Part shown: one piece after another, positions 1 to 12,232 of the stretch
Numbering within the stretch: position 1 is the stretch's first letter
Layout: each line of letters begins with the position of its first letter
Source: Ctena decussata
Lineage: Eukaryota; Mollusca; Bivalvia; Lucinida; Lucinidae
Reading direction: 5' to 3'
Assembly (NCBI GenBank): GCA_963989385.1
Contig: OZ022503.1
Location: 88,199,138-88,263,137, forward strand
DNA length: 64,000 bases
Position numbers and translations under genes: made by a program
The notes under the pieces: model-generated
Told to the model about the DNA's origin: nothing
What the model saw: only the letters and a program-made list of their open reading frames with translations
Database searches by the model: none

Positions 1-159
1 ATCATTCTAAATGTGAAATACACCATTTTATAAGCAAATAAATTCTATTTCAGATGAGAGATTTGTGTATCCGACTATGCCTAAGTTTTTCTGTCAACTA
101 TACAGCCCATCTTCTTGGGAGCAAGTGCCAAATACAAAGTAAGACTGTAAACAGAGATA

Positions 160-331
160 TGAGCCACGACACAAGCAAACCAACAAAGTGGTTGTGCGCC
201 CAGCGCAGACTCAAATCAGCCTGGGCATCCGCCCAGTCTGATCAGAGTCTTCGCTGTCCGCATGGAGGTAGTTTAGAGCCTTAGCTACCCTTTAAGTGCT
301 TAGCGAATAGTCTGATCAGACAGGGTGGATG
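160..331 (+). repeat. Palindromic MITE family A, copy lacking its right arm
   Basis: Begins tgagccacgac and follows the family consensus (see 12711-12948) through the left arm and centre, then loses similarity near 331. It lies in a CPSF1 intron. Confidence 0.75.
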
Positions 332-535
332 CACTTACTTGTATGTCTGCCATTTTTATGTTGGAAAGCAAGTTTTGTTACTTCCAAAAATGAAACAGTT
401 TGTTCCTCATGGGAGCAAATTCTTTCTATTCAAAAGAATTCTCTTCCAATGAGAAACAATATTTTCATGGTAAGAATTACTTCCCCTGGAGGTGTTCCCA
501 TTTACCTTATTTTTTTGTGTTTCCTATTGTAATTA

Positions 536-1954
536 TGTCCCCCCACCAAAGGTGAGGGGGGACATATTGTTCTCAGTGCGGTTCCGGGGTGTCGGCGTGA
601 CAGTTTCTTGCGTGCGCGATATCTCTTGAACCAATGGATGGAATTTCACCAAACTTGCATGGATACATCATTGGGACAAGTTTCAGAGCTGATTAGATTT
701 TGGTGACCTTGACCTCATTTTCAAGGTCACTGGAGCACTTAGATGACAATTTCATGTACCCACTTTGCGTGCGTGATATCTCTTGAACCAATGGATGGAA
801 TTTCACCAAACTTTCATGGATATGTCATAGGGACAAGTTTAAGAGCTGATTAGATTTTGGTGACATTGACCTCATTTTCAAGGTCACTGGAGGACTGAGA
901 TGACAATTTCATGTACCCATGTTATCTCCTAAACCAATGGATGGAATTTCACCAAACTTGCATAGATACATCATTGGGACAAGTTTAAGAGCTCATTAGA
1001 TTTTAGTGACCTTGACCTTATTTTCAAGGTCACTTGAGGACTAAGATGAGAATTTCTTGTACCCACTATATCTCCTGAACCATTGGATAGAATTTCATCA
1101 ATCTTGCATGGATACATCATTGGGGCAAGTTTAAGAGCTAATTAGATTTTGATGACCTTGACCTCATTTTCAAGGTCACTGAAGGACTTAGATGACAATT
1201 TCTTGTACCCACTATATCTCCTGAACCAATGGTTGGAATTTCTCTAAACTTGCATGGATACATCATTGGGACATGTTTAAAGGCTGATTAGATTTTGATG
1301 ACCTTGACCTCATTTTCAAGGTCACTGGAGGACGGAGATGACAATTTCCTATTACCACAATATCTCATGAGCTAATGGATGGAATTTGACCAAACTTGCT
1401 TGGATACATCACTGGGACTAGCTTAAGAGCTAATTAGATTTTGATGACCTTGACCTCATTTTCAAGGTCACTGAAGGACTAAGATGAGAATTTCTTGTAC
1501 CCACTAAATCTCCTGAACCAATGGATGGAATTTCACTAAACTTGCATGGATACATCATTGGGACATGTTTCAAAGCTGATTAGATTTTGATGACCTTGAC
1601 CTCATTTTCAAGGTCACTGGAGGACTGAGATGACAATTTCCTATTACCACAATATCTCATGAGCCAATGGATGGAATTTCACCAAACTTGCTTGGATACA
1701 TCACTGGGACTAGCTTAAGAGCTGATTTTGATTTTGGCAACCCTGACATCATTTTCAAGGTCATTGGAGGACTTAGATGGCAATTTCTTGTACCCACAAT
1801 ATCTCATGAACCAATAGATGGAATTTCACCAAACTTGCATGAATACATCACTGGGACTAGCTTAAGAGCTGATCAGATTATGGTGACCTTGACTTCATTT
1901 TCAAGGTCACAGGAGGACTTCATTATAGATGGAAAATGGGCTGGTGGGGGGACA
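536..1954 (+). repeat. Element with nine tandem copies of a ~146-bp core
   Basis: Starts with a hairpin (tgtccccccacc ... ggtgaggggggaca) and ends ctggtggggggaca, so the ends are inverted relatives. Core copies, tracked by the word gaccttgacc or its variants, begin at 705, 862, 1008, 1154, 1300, 1446, 1592, 1740 and 1884, a spacing of 146 except near the first and last copies. Most units hold tgaccttga and tcaaggtca facing outward. The architecture recalls bivalve pearl/DTE-type elements with tandem cores; assignment is tentative. No protein is encoded. Confidence 0.85.
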
Positions 1955-2338
1955 TCAGTTTTTCTATGAAAAACATTTCTAGTTTAAGTTAATGTTCATC
2001 ATCTGCATGGCAAGACTTTTCCAGGTGCATTCATTTTTGAAGAGATTTATGAATTGTTAATTCTCAGGATTTAATTTACAAGTCTTCATTTACCAAAAAC
2101 AAACCATTTTGCAACTTCTTTAAAAAGTACAACCTAAAATAAGTGATACAGAAAATTAGTATTTGCTGCCTCAGGATGTTATATGAAATTTTGATTCACT
2201 TTCAGACAGCTAAACCAGAATAAATTGCTTATAAAATCATTCAGATATTTGTGCACACAGTTTACACTCATTTCTGTTTTAGTGATTAGCATTTTCATAA
2301 TAAGGTGATTTAAGGTCTTGTATTGTGTATTTCTCTAG

Positions 2339-5300
2339 CATAGAGATGACAGAATTTGAACATGCAACAGCACTGAAGCATGTGCTACTGAAGTCACAAG
2401 AAACTGTGTCAGGGGTCAAAGGTTACATTGCCATAGGAACCAGTTATACTTTTGGGGAGGAAATTGTCTCAAAAGGAAGGGTAAGTTTTAGTATTTATAC
2501 CCCCCGCAAACTAGTTTGTGGGGGGTATACTGTTTTCAGGTTGTCCTTGTGTCCGTCCGTTTGTCCGTCCGCAACATTTTTAGCTCGCCTGAACGAAGTT
2601 CAGGAAGAGCTATTGCACTACCCCCCGGCGTCGGCGTCAGCGTTGGCGTTAGCAACGGCAGCGGCGGCATTAGTAAAATATTAAAGTTTTTTATGTGATG
2701 GGCAAGGCGCTGTCAGGCGAGCTATCTTGTCCCTGTGACAGGTCTTGTTTTATTCACTATTTAACTCACCTGGGCAAAAGTAGATGAAGAGCGTAGCATT
2801 AAAAGTTTCTAATTAAGTATGGACAATGTAGAGTCAAACACAGCAGACAGATTTTGTTGTTTTCTGTCCTACACAGAGTTCTAGGTCCAGGAAAGTATGG
2901 AAACGAAATTCTGAGACATTTTGTGACATTTTGTCTTAATTCTCCATTACAAAAAATTCTTCATTACAAACTTCTGATGAAATTCCAAAGCCTATAATAA
3001 GTGTATGGGGAAATATGACAAAATGTTAGCTACTACCCTTATCTGAAGCTCTCAGAAGCAAATACCACGTGAGCGGCGACACGACAAAACCAGCACAGTG
3101 GCATGTTCGCTTAGCTAAGAGTCAGGTCAGCTTGGGCAGCCGGCCAGTTTGACCAAAGTATTCTCTGTGTGCTAGAAGGGTAGCTAAGGAACTAAGCGAG
3201 CTCCATGCAGACAGTGAAGACTCTATCCAGACTGGGCAAATGCCCAGGCTCATCTGATACTTCCCTGGGTACACATGCCGCTTTGTTGGTTTTGTGGCTC
3301 TTGTTTAAATAAGCATGTCTTACTCTTGTGACAGTTAGAGTCTGCAGTCGGCAATTAACTGATGTTATGATTACTTTAACTGTTATTCTGAATACTGCAA
3401 AAAATATCTGTAGGTATGATTGTTTGAATTATTTAGTCCATATTTTAGATTGCTTAAACAAACTTTCATTATTGTTGTACCTCGGGTGGATGCATTAATG
3501 AAAACTACAGGACTATTGAATAGTGTATTTGCTGCAGGCTAAATGAATAAGTGAGCCGCGACATGACAAAACCAACAAAGTGGTTGTGCGCCCAGCGTAG
3601 ACTCAGATCAGCCTGGGCATCTGCCCAGTCTGATCAGAGTCTTCGCTGTCCGCATAGATATAGCTTAGATCCTTAGCTACCCTTTAAGCGCTCAGCAAAG
3701 AGTCTGATCAGAGTCTTCGCTGTCCGCATAGATATAGCTTAGATCCTTAACTACCCTTTAAGCGCTCAGCAAAGAGTCTGATCAGACTTGGCAGATGCCC
3801 AAGCTATTCTGAGTCTGCGCTGGGCTCACAACCACATTGTTGCTTTTGTCATGTTGTGGCTCAAGTGTTTTATTAGAAACATCAAAGTAGTTTAGCCAGT
3901 GTGTCCACATGGACTTGATGTTGTTTATACAAAGGGCCAAGTTTTCCAACTTTGTCGTCATGCAGTTTTGTTCCCTTTTGTGAGACAGCAGATTTGTTCT
4001 GAGACAGAATTTATTTGACACTTATTAAATGTTGAAAGAGAATATTTTTTCTTCCAGATAATCATATTTGATGTGATAGAAGTTGTTCCCGAACCTGGTC
4101 AGCCTCTCACTAAGCATAAGATCAAGGTATGGCTATTCTTGCACCTTCAGACATAGTGACCAGGACTCGAGATGGGGTATTATACCCCATTAATACTGAG
4201 CTTCCCGTTAGAGAGACCTTCCCAAACACTTTGGTCTATATCAAAGTTTAGAATGCAGCTTTTGATTAGCGTCTACATTGTCTGCATAAAAGACAAGAAT
4301 TTCTTACGAACAAAAGGAAGTAAAAAATCAAATCAGACACCCTTTAGACTGGAAATGGACCTAGATACAGATACAGATATTATTTAACCCTTAATGCGCC
4401 AAAAGCGCCAGACGACAAAATTAACGTCTGCAGAATTTCAAAAAATGTCTCGTTCTAGCGATATCATATTGAGAATTCGAGCACTAGAGTGCAAACAGTG
4501 TAGATTCAGATGAGGTGGCTCATTATGAGCCACCTCATCTGGATCTACACTGTTTGCCAATTCAACAATTTTAATTTTTGGCGCTTTAAGGGTTAAAGTT
4601 GGATAAGTTTACAACGAGTGACATTACCTATGAATAGCTATTAAGCCTACCTATCCAAACTGGAAGGTAGGAAAGCCCACTAGGCATCTTCCATACATGT
4701 ACATAATTGTAGACCTGTCAGTCTACTGAAAGAGTGTAAAACACTGCATCTATTCTATCTCTATTTTAAAATGCCATCACTTTGGACATAGGCATTTTTC
4801 AAATGAGTTAAAGGACCTTGTTAAACTTTTTTGTTTCACAGGTAGTATATGATAAAGAACAGAAAGGCCCTGTGTCAGCTCTGGCTCATTGTAATGGTTT
4901 CCTAGTCTCAGCTATAGGAATGAAGGTAAGTCCCTAAGAGTCCTGATGAACATCTGGGCCCCGGTTGTTCAGAGCGTCATTTGCTTAATGAAGTCATTTG
5001 TGAGTGATTTGTTAAGTCTTCTACACTGCATAAAATCACATGTACTCATATTTTTGTCAAAAATGTGAAGAGCTTTTGCACTGCAAAATTGAAAATTTAA
5101 CATTTTGTTAACTTATGATGTTGTTGTTTTTAAACAACTGGGCCCTGTTGATAGATAAAGGTTTCAGAGAGGAGCTTGAATAGGGGATGGGGGTGGAGAA
5201 TGATTATTCTTAGTTAATTCCTGTTCTGTCTGTATGCATTGTGGGTCCTTACTACTGCCTAATTGAGGATGTACCAGTCTCTTGCAATAGCATATATTCT

Positions 5301-8300
5301 TATAAACACATGATATGACATAATAGTCACATTATTGAGGCAAGTCTTATGAGGGCCACAACATATGTTTTGATGGAAGGTTACCTATGAGTATACACTA
5401 TTAGATGACCAGCTGAAAACTACTTTCAGTACATTTAAACTTGTACAAACTAATTAAACTTGCCAGGACTCATTGCATTTCTGTTTAGATTCAAAAGATA
5501 TTCGTGGTGTTTATATTATTTGTGTATATTTCTGTTTATAAGGTGCTATGTTGTAGGATCTTTTAATGACAGTATCTCTAATTTCTCAAGAAATGCATGA
5601 GCTGTACACCTCATTACATTAGTTATGTTTAGACTGTTAAAATGTCAAAACCTGTATTTGTTGAGAAATATTACAGATTATTTGGGCTCAATCATTGAAG
5701 TGTTTATTCAAGGATTTGTTAAGTTTTCTAGCACAAATAAAATCAAGATTGCTAATATTTTACTGGAAAAAATGTGAGGAGTTTTTACATTGTAGAAAAA
5801 TGTAAAAAAAATGGCTGTGCTTTTGTCTACAATATGTCGGAAATTGTTAAGTGTTAACTAACAGTATCTTTGTCTTTGAGCAGCTGGGCCCAGGGAATTA
5901 TGAAGTAAGACCCTCTTTATTGAGCATTCAGTGTCACATTATGTACATGTATTCTTTCTGTTTTTCTTTCAGATATTCTTATGGAACTTAACAGACAACG
6001 ACCTTGTTGGTGTGGCATTTATCGACTCGTACATTTACATCCATTCTCTGAGTGTCATTAAAAACATGATTCTGGCTGGGGATGTTCTTAAAAGTATCTC
6101 CCTGTATAGGTATCAACACGAGATGAAAGTTTTATCGTTAGTGAGCAGGGTAAGTGAATTCAGAGCTTTAGTTGTAGGATGGATGGTATGAGATTCTATG
6201 ACCTTTTCAACAGTATTCCAGTATTTGGACGAGAAGGAGGTTATGAAAAGTTGTGTGCAATGGAACGCCATTTACTGTTGGTAAGGTGTCTGCCTGAAGT
6301 GGGAATTAAATTTGGGGCTGCTAGATCAGCAGGCCAGGGCTTAAGCTACTGAGCTACCAGGGCCCCTCTTCTTATTCAGATAGCACCGTTTGGATATAGC
6401 ACTTTCTAGTCATGGCTGCCATAATTAATAGTGAGACAGTGATAGTTTCCTGTGAATCACTTTATCCAATGTACCATAAAAATTCTAAAAGTTAGGACAC
6501 CTAGAATAATAATATTAATGTCCTAAAAATTGAAAAGTTTTGTTTTTTATTGCAGTAATGCATCTAAAAGAGGCACATGGAATGGCAAACAGTGTAGACC
6601 CTGATCAGACTGATCCTGCAAGAGCAGTCTGAGCTGGGTCTGTACTGTTTGCTCACACTTATCTGCCCCAATAGTTAGAATTTTTGTGGATGGTAGTCTT
6701 ATTATAATACAGATACACCATTCTCTAGGCACTAGTAGGCACTAGTTCTTGCATTATAAAGGGACTTCATTTCACTGTAAATCAACTTCCTTCAGGGTCT
6801 GCACTGTGTACTGCCACATTTCTCTCTGAATATCCAGTTTAATGAAGGTATATTGTAAATGTCTTTCAGGATGTTAAACCTCTTGAGGTGTATGCTATTG
6901 ACTACATGGTAGACAATGGAGCACTCACTTTTGTGGGTAAGTGTTTTGTGTTTAATAGAGCCCAGATCAGATGGGTTCATATTATAATTTTGAGTTAATG
7001 TCTCTTGATTTTCTGTAAAATTTACTTTGCCAAGGATTAAAACTGTTAGGTTTGCAACTACATGTTTGTCTACACTAAAGGAGTTTTAATGAGTTATAAC
7101 GAGAAACCACTGCCTGTTAATAGAGAAATCAGAAAGATAATTATCCCAGAAATATTATCAAACCACCATCTTTATATCAGGAATTCCTTGTCATAAATAA
7201 GTTTTGAAAAACCGAATTGATTTTGGCAGTTTCAGTGAATATTAGTGCAACAAAAAAGTACCTATAATTTTTTGGTTGGAAACCATTTTGTTAGATTAGT
7301 TAAAGTTAGGTTCCTGGACTAGCGATAACAATTATGTCCGCAAAATAATTTCGTCTTTTTCTGAGCAGTATTTAATTCTCTTATTTTTCTGAATTTGTTG
7401 CCACTGAGAAACTCGTCAGATGTTGAAGAAAATAGTCATTTTCCCTTTTGGTCTATTTTCTTTCGATGGAATTCCAGTTCTAAAAATAACTATGTTTATC
7501 ATGTCTATAAGTGCGCGATTTCTGATGCCATTCTCCAAAGGTCAATTTTCCCTTGCCGTGAGCTCTCCTAGAGGTCCTGGCATGGCGGATGGGTTAAAAC
7601 TATCCCAAAATGCAATGCAGCATGACGCCACCTGCGTTATCTATTTTTGGCGCGAACTAAAAATAGCGCTAACTGGTGTGCGAAGCAGAGTTAGGAAATC
7701 CCTTGCAAAACAACTTTTCTAATATTTTTTTGATTTACACCTTTTAGTGAAACGTATTGATTCCCTTTTATAAGTGCTTTCCAACAACTTGGATGAAAGA
7801 TCATCAAAATTATGATGCATTCCAAAGTACAGGAACCTACCTTTAACACTGCATTTAAACTACACTGGGAAAAGATGAAAAAAAGATACAAGTGCTTATG
7901 AAGAAAATAAAGACAAATGGGGCATCAGCATTTTCAGGGTCTATATATGCATGCTTTAATAGAGTCTCCAAGAGTAATACAAACAGATGTCAAAGCCATG
8001 GAAATGGACATCAGGAAAGTAAATTTCAAGATATGCTCATGCTGCCCAGTTTTACTGGACAAAAAAATCAAACAGGCTTTTATACATTCTTTTGTAGCCA
8101 CAGACAGACAGAAGAACATTCTAGTGTATGCATACCTTCCAGAAAGTAAGTTGTTCTATCATAACAAACCAAGACAGTTACCAGCAGAATGGTTCTTAAC
8201 ATTATCATTTATTTACATGATGCAAGAAGACATATAGTGTAGTGTTGATAACGAGTGATATTTTCAAAAAGCTACAGCTTACCCTCATCTGTCATTTACT

Positions 8301-11300
8301 CTGCTTATAGAGGCATGACTTTGTGTTTCTAGTTATTTATATTACTGAACTTGTTCAGTTTGTGAAGCACAAAATATGTCAGAACTCAATTTAAGCTCCT
8401 GTTTATGTTTGTTTGTGGGCATACACCATCTGTGTTGTAGAGAGACAATTCTTTTCTATAAGAGAGGAAATTCTAGAGAGCATTTTTTTTCCATTCAGCA
8501 AAGTCCCTATTGAGAGCTGGGATTCCCCTACCAGGGAAGCAGATACTTTTCTATTAAGTTGTCTCCCTTGCAGAAATGGCTGCCAAAGCAGGGAGGTGTA
8601 TCCATACAACATAATGAGATTATAGTTTATTCTGTGAAAAATATAAACTGCTCTATTTTTGACCGAATTTCTTTCGAGAATAGACCCCATTATTGAAGAG
8701 CCTCTTTGTCCAGGTAAGCAAACAGAAAGTCGCAAAAGTCCCTCTCACTGGCACTGTAAAAATGGTAGAGAATTACATTGAGTGTACTCATAAACTAAGT
8801 TCTGATTTGTTTCTGTAGCTCGGGAGAGTCATGGTGGTACCCGGCTTGTGAGGAGGGCAGACTTCAATGCTGGTTCCCATATCAACACTACATTCAGAAT
8901 ACGATGTAAATTGTCAGACCCCTCGACAGAGAAGAAAATTACAGGACCGCTTGAGAAACGTCATGTTACATATTTTGGTATGTGCAGCTATTTTATTAAT
9001 ATAACAAACTAAAATAAAGAGGCAAAAATAACATGAGAACTTGGGTATTTTGGTTCATATTTCAATGTTTAAGGAAATATATTGATGTTTGAAAGGCATG
9101 CCTGTAGGAAAGTGAAAGTACTAATTTTGTTTTGATATTTTCCTATGAAAGCTGTACAGACAAAGCCGACATCTAGCTGTAACAATACACTTCTGATAAG
9201 AAAAGGTATTAGAATCAGAACAATTTATATTCTTGAGCATGCAGTTGATAGTACTCTAGTTTATGACACCTAGTCTGTTTGTCCATAGTTTTCATTTATC
9301 TTTCCGTCTTTGATATACAAAAACTAAAAATAGAAAAAAAGAAAAAAAAATGGTGAAAACTACAGTAGAACTTCATTGGCTCAAACAGGCTTGGGACCAT
9401 GAAAATTAGTTCCAGCCACAGGTAGTTCTAGCCATCCTGGGTTAGTTTCCATATAAAGTGACCTCTAGGGACCAAGAAAAGAGTTTCAGTCAGGCAGGGT
9501 GAACAAGCCATCAGGGTTCGGGCCATTGAAGTTCTACTGTATGTATCTTGGGATGCTTTACTCCGTATTCTCTCATTTATTGTTGTGGTCAATACTGCCT
9601 TTGAGTTTTGGGGGAATGTTTGATCAAAGTATTGAATCATACTGCTTCTTTTAACAGCTACATTAGATGGAAGTCTAGGCTATCTACTGCCAATCACAGA
9701 GAAAGTCTATAGAAGACTGCTTATGTTACAAAACGCTCTAGTCACACACATTCCCCATACAGCTGGTCTCAATCCAAAAATGTACAGGTACAAAGATATT
9801 GACAATAACTGTTCTAATAACTTGTTTGTAATTTTCAATAATGAAAAAACACACAAAAGAGTGTCGTGATCTTTTTAGTTGCATATATCAGAAGTGAGCC
9901 AGCCTCAGACACAACTAACAAATTGGGATGTACTCCCAGTGAAGACTCAGATCAGCCTGGGCATCCACCCAGTCTGAGCAGAGTCTTTGCTTTTGACATG
10001 GAGGTAGCATAGAGCCCTAGATACCCTTTAAGTGCACAGCAAGGACTCTGATCAGGCTGGGCAGTTGCCCAGGCTGGTCTGAGTCTTTGCTGGGCGCAAA
10101 TGCCTCGTGGGTTTTTATGGTGTCGCGACTCCTTTGTGATTTTGAATTAATAAAACGCCTTTTGAAAGAGTATCATTACCTTCAACTGCATATGACAGAA
10201 GTGACACTAAAGATTTCACCAATGACTCTAGTATTTCCATATTGGCAAGAACTCAGATTTCTGAGTATCTACAATCAGCACATGAGTTCTGACAAATTTT
10301 CTTGCGACAATTCTCTCAAACTTCAAAATACCTGAAACTGACTCTTTCATCATAGAATCTGGACAAGTGCATTTGTAGCATTTGATACAACATGGTTTGG
10401 CAAGTAACTTGAAATTTCCATGAATGAAAGATTTTTTGTCTCGCCTTTAACTAGTAGAAGTGAAACAGGTATTACTTTTCTGGTGTCGGTGGCGGCGTAA
10501 ACTTTGCAATAAGTTTTCTCATTTAGCTCTGTTTTGTGGCAATGAACTGACAGATGAGTCACTGCTTTCTGCGGAATTCTTGTTTGCTTTACTTGGTGCA
10601 TTTGCATTTTAGATATTACAGATGATCAGAATTTATACACCTTTTTCTCTTCCAGAGCTGCTAAGATGCCAGCAACAGAGCTAGCCAATTCTAACAAGAA
10701 TATTTTAGACGGTGAACTCTTGTGGAAATACCTACATCTCAGTATGATGGAGAAGGCTGAAATGGCCAAGAGAATAGGAACTACAGTGGAACAGGTGAGG
10801 TGGGAAATTGTGAAATAGAAAAACAGCCAGAAAATTCAGAGCTGTAGATAAGAGGGAGTATTTGGTGATAATTAGGGATAATTTTAGTTAATTCTGCATA
10901 AAAACATATGTTGTGACTCCTCATCTGAACCGTCTCGACGAGACGGTTCAGATGAGGGGTCACAACATATGATTTCGATGAGAAATAAAAAAAATTATCC
11001 TTAATTATCGTCAAATACGCCCACTTATCTAGAGCTCTGAAATTCTGTAACTATGCCTAGTCTGATAACTCTTCAGTAGGTTTTCTTTTATTATGGAAAG
11101 TGTATTTCAAGTTCTTTCAAACAGCAGACCCCCTTCTAAGGGCGCACATGCCACTTCGTTGGTTTTATTGTGTTATGGCTCAAATGGTTTTGATGCAAGA
11201 ATATATATCTAGTAAATATGGCATTATGATTGTATGAGCTGTATCAGGCAAAAAAGGTACTTATCCATATCTGCAAAATGGGAGAGTCAAGCCAGTATGT

Positions 11301-11732
11301 GAATCCACATAGCCTGGCTATGGCTTACGTTTTATGCATGCAGGGTCAATTCATGGTGTGTGCTAACATCAAAGGCTCTAACCAGACTGGTTGTTCAAAA
11401 CTAACAACATTCCAAGAAGTTACATTTTCAGATGCATTGGATGCAAAAAGACCATCACTTTTCGCTGAAAGATGTGTGGACCTCTTGCAGTGCAAGAAAT
11501 TATAGTGCTCTAATTTTATGTCTACTAGAAGACTTATGGAATCCTTAACTTACGACTTGCTAAGCTAACAATGCTTTGAACAACTTGGCACAGATATACA
11601 GGCATGTCTGTGCCTTTGCTGTTTGCATATTTTATAAGTACCCATTATGCATGTTATTGCTCATATTTCATGCTATATTTTCAGTTGGTGGATGATTTTA
11701 TGGAGATTGACAGAACTACTGCTCATTTCTGA
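2339..11732 (+). CDS. CPSF1: CPSF1 (CPSF160), 3' part, ten exons ending at the stop codon
   Basis: This encodes the C-terminal quarter of the largest subunit of the cleavage and polyadenylation specificity factor, a nuclear scaffold that with WDR33 recognises AAUAAA. Exons read from AG/GT borders with continuous phase are 2339-2480, 4058-4126, 4842-4925, 5973-6149, 6870-6936, 8098-8145, 8819-8977, 9658-9787, 10656-10794 and 11685-11732, about 354 codons in all. Hallmarks, in order, are [98 protein letters not shown] and a final [15 protein letters not shown] before TGA. Order and spacing match the CPSF_A beta-propeller region of animal CPSF1. The 5' exons lie before the window. CTU2 follows on the same strand, with 5.7 kb between the two coding sequences. 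No break or missing segment was seen. Confidence 0.96.
2497..2755 (+). repeat. Small GC-rich interspersed repeat with inverted ends
   Basis: Starts 17 bases after a CPSF1 donor with a palindrome (taccccccgcaaa ... tttgtggggggta), then gtccgtccgtttgtccgtccg and a gcgtcggcgtcagcg tract, ending in the 'gagctatcttgtccc' tail seen in mollusc repeats. Intronic. Confidence 0.6.
3070..3301 (+). repeat. Palindromic MITE family A, diverged full-length copy
   Basis: Left end tgagcggcgacacgac and right end ttggttttgtggctc are inverted copies. Internal sequence follows the family consensus with many changes. Confidence 0.7.
3552..3863 (+). repeat. Palindromic MITE family A, copy with a duplicated centre
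   Basis: Ends tgagccgcgaca and tgttgtggctca are inverted repeats. The central block from 'gagtcttcgctgtccgcata' through 'agcgctcagcaaagagtctg' occurs twice in tandem (about 73 bp), making this copy longer than its ~230-bp relatives. Confidence 0.8.
4384..4596 (+). repeat. Foldback MITE family B
   Basis: Inverted ends ttaacccttaatgcgcc / ggcgctttaagggttaa enclose an inner hairpin (cagatgaggtggctcat / atgagccacctcatctg). A degenerate relative lies at 51593-51806 and a partial one at 60175-60290. Lies in a CPSF1 intron. Confidence 0.75.
4954..5150 (+). repeat. Palindromic element with 'gggccc' ends, copy 1
   Basis: Left tgggccccggttgttcaga and right aaacaactgggccctgt are inverted. A second diverged copy lies at about 5682-5895 (ending gagcagctgggccca). 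CPSF1 intron. Confidence 0.55.
5682..5895 (+). repeat. Palindromic element with 'gggccc' ends, copy 2 (diverged)
   Basis: It follows the 4954-5150 element through 'ggatttgttaagttttct' and 'aaaaatgtgaggagtttt', and ends ttgagcagctgggccca just upstream of the CPSF1 exon at 5973. Confidence 0.5.
6250..6367 (-). repeat. tRNA-derived SINE head, reverse orientation
   Basis: On the minus strand it opens ggccctggtagctcagtagc, an A-box-like start shared with 31117-31300, followed by a diverged B-box region. Not a tRNA gene: no intact anticodon arm or acceptor pairing. Confidence 0.6.
7308..7840 (+). repeat. Short element with 'aggttcctg' inverted ends
   Basis: Left gttaaagttaggttcctgg and right gtacaggaacctacctttaa are inverted over about 18 bases, flanking ~530 bp that include a spurious 100-codon frame. 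Presumed non-autonomous DNA element in a CPSF1 intron. Confidence 0.5.
9361..9543 (+). repeat. Foldback repeat with 'tacagtagaacttcattgg' ends
   Basis: Left end tacagtagaacttcattggc and right end ggccattgaagttctactgta pair. CPSF1 intron. Similar tacagta.../...tactgta foldbacks occur near 35610-35790 and 40888-41100. Confidence 0.55.
9895..10131 (+). repeat. Palindromic MITE family A
   Basis: Starts tgagccagcctcagac and ends ggtgtcgcgactc; centre matches the family (catggaggtagcatagagcc). CPSF1 intron. Confidence 0.7.
10838..11038 (+). repeat. Foldback MITE family C, copy 1
   Basis: Ends agagctgtagataagaggg and cccacttatctagagctct are inverted. The centre (10905-10971) is an almost uninterrupted palindrome with one mismatch pair, around gtctcgacgagac. 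A 204-bp sister is at 44861-45064. Inserted in the last CPSF1 intron. Confidence 0.8.
11139..11182 (+). repeat. MITE family A fragment (right end only)
   Basis: gggcgcacatgccacttcgt ... tgtgttatggctca matches only the right terminus of family A. Truncated relic in the last CPSF1 intron. Confidence 0.55.
11685..11732 (+). CDS. CPSF1: CPSF1 terminal coding exon
   Basis: This is the last exon, opening after a TTTTCAG acceptor. It has 16 codons, the last being TGA at 11730-11732, and ends in TTAHF, close to the vertebrate CPSF1 C-terminus. The stop-codon context is repeated in the 3' UTR (see 11733-12231). Confidence 0.93.
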   Translation: MVDDFMEIDRTTAHF

Positions 11733-12231
11733 ATGGAGCTACAGAAAGCATGGGTTTACTTCTCAATGATGCCTGAAAGAAATAGAAATCCTTTTGGATT
11801 GGAAATTGACAGATTTGCAGCTTGTTGACAAAACTGAAGCTTATTTCTGAGAAGAGACTGACTAGGGATTGACAGATTTAACTCCCAGTGTCTGAACGGA
11901 GATTGACAGAGCTGAAGCTTATTTCTGAATAGAGATAAGCAGCACCTACTCTTGGTGGCTGTGATGCTCTTTTCAGACTTTAATTCGTTTTTGTTGCCAA
12001 TAGACAAAATTACAACACATTAAAGGGAGGATCTTGACAGAGCTAAGATACAGCTCTGTTGTGATTGGAAGCTCACAGGAGAACAGCTCATATTTGGTGC
12101 AATATATGGGTCATTTCATCAGCAGGAGTAGAGCTCTAAATTGGAGAGCTCTGCTCTAAATTAGAGAGGGTGTTGATGATAATTTTAAGATAAACTTTGT
12201 TTATTTTCCATTTAACAATTCCATCAATAAA
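11733..12231 (+). other. CPSF1 3' UTR with internal duplications of the stop-codon region
   Basis: About 500 bases follow the CPSF1 stop. They hold degenerate copies of the coding end: 11898-11930 matches 11702-11734 at 28 of 33 positions, and partial copies start near 11799, 11826 and 11865 with the shared words attgacaga and gaagcttatttctga. A canonical AATAAA lies at 12226-12231, about 495 nt after the stop. It touches a MITE starting at 12233, so the real cleavage site is uncertain. Confidence 0.6.
12226..12231 (+). promoter_or_regulatory. Candidate CPSF1 poly(A) signal AATAAA
   Basis: This is a canonical hexamer downstream of the CPSF1 stop, immediately before a palindromic MITE. Other signals could be used; the sequence alone does not decide. 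Confidence 0.4.
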
Positions 12232-12232
12232 A

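Noticed and set aside
54..284. A CPSF1 exon at the left edge after 'tatttcag' (53)
   Set aside because: The frame shows no CPSF1 similarity and runs into a family A MITE; the acceptor-like AG is taken as chance.
7420..7722. 100-codon frame on the plus strand
   Set aside because: It lies inside a short inverted-end repeat in a CPSF1 intron, shows no family signature and is not linked to exons.
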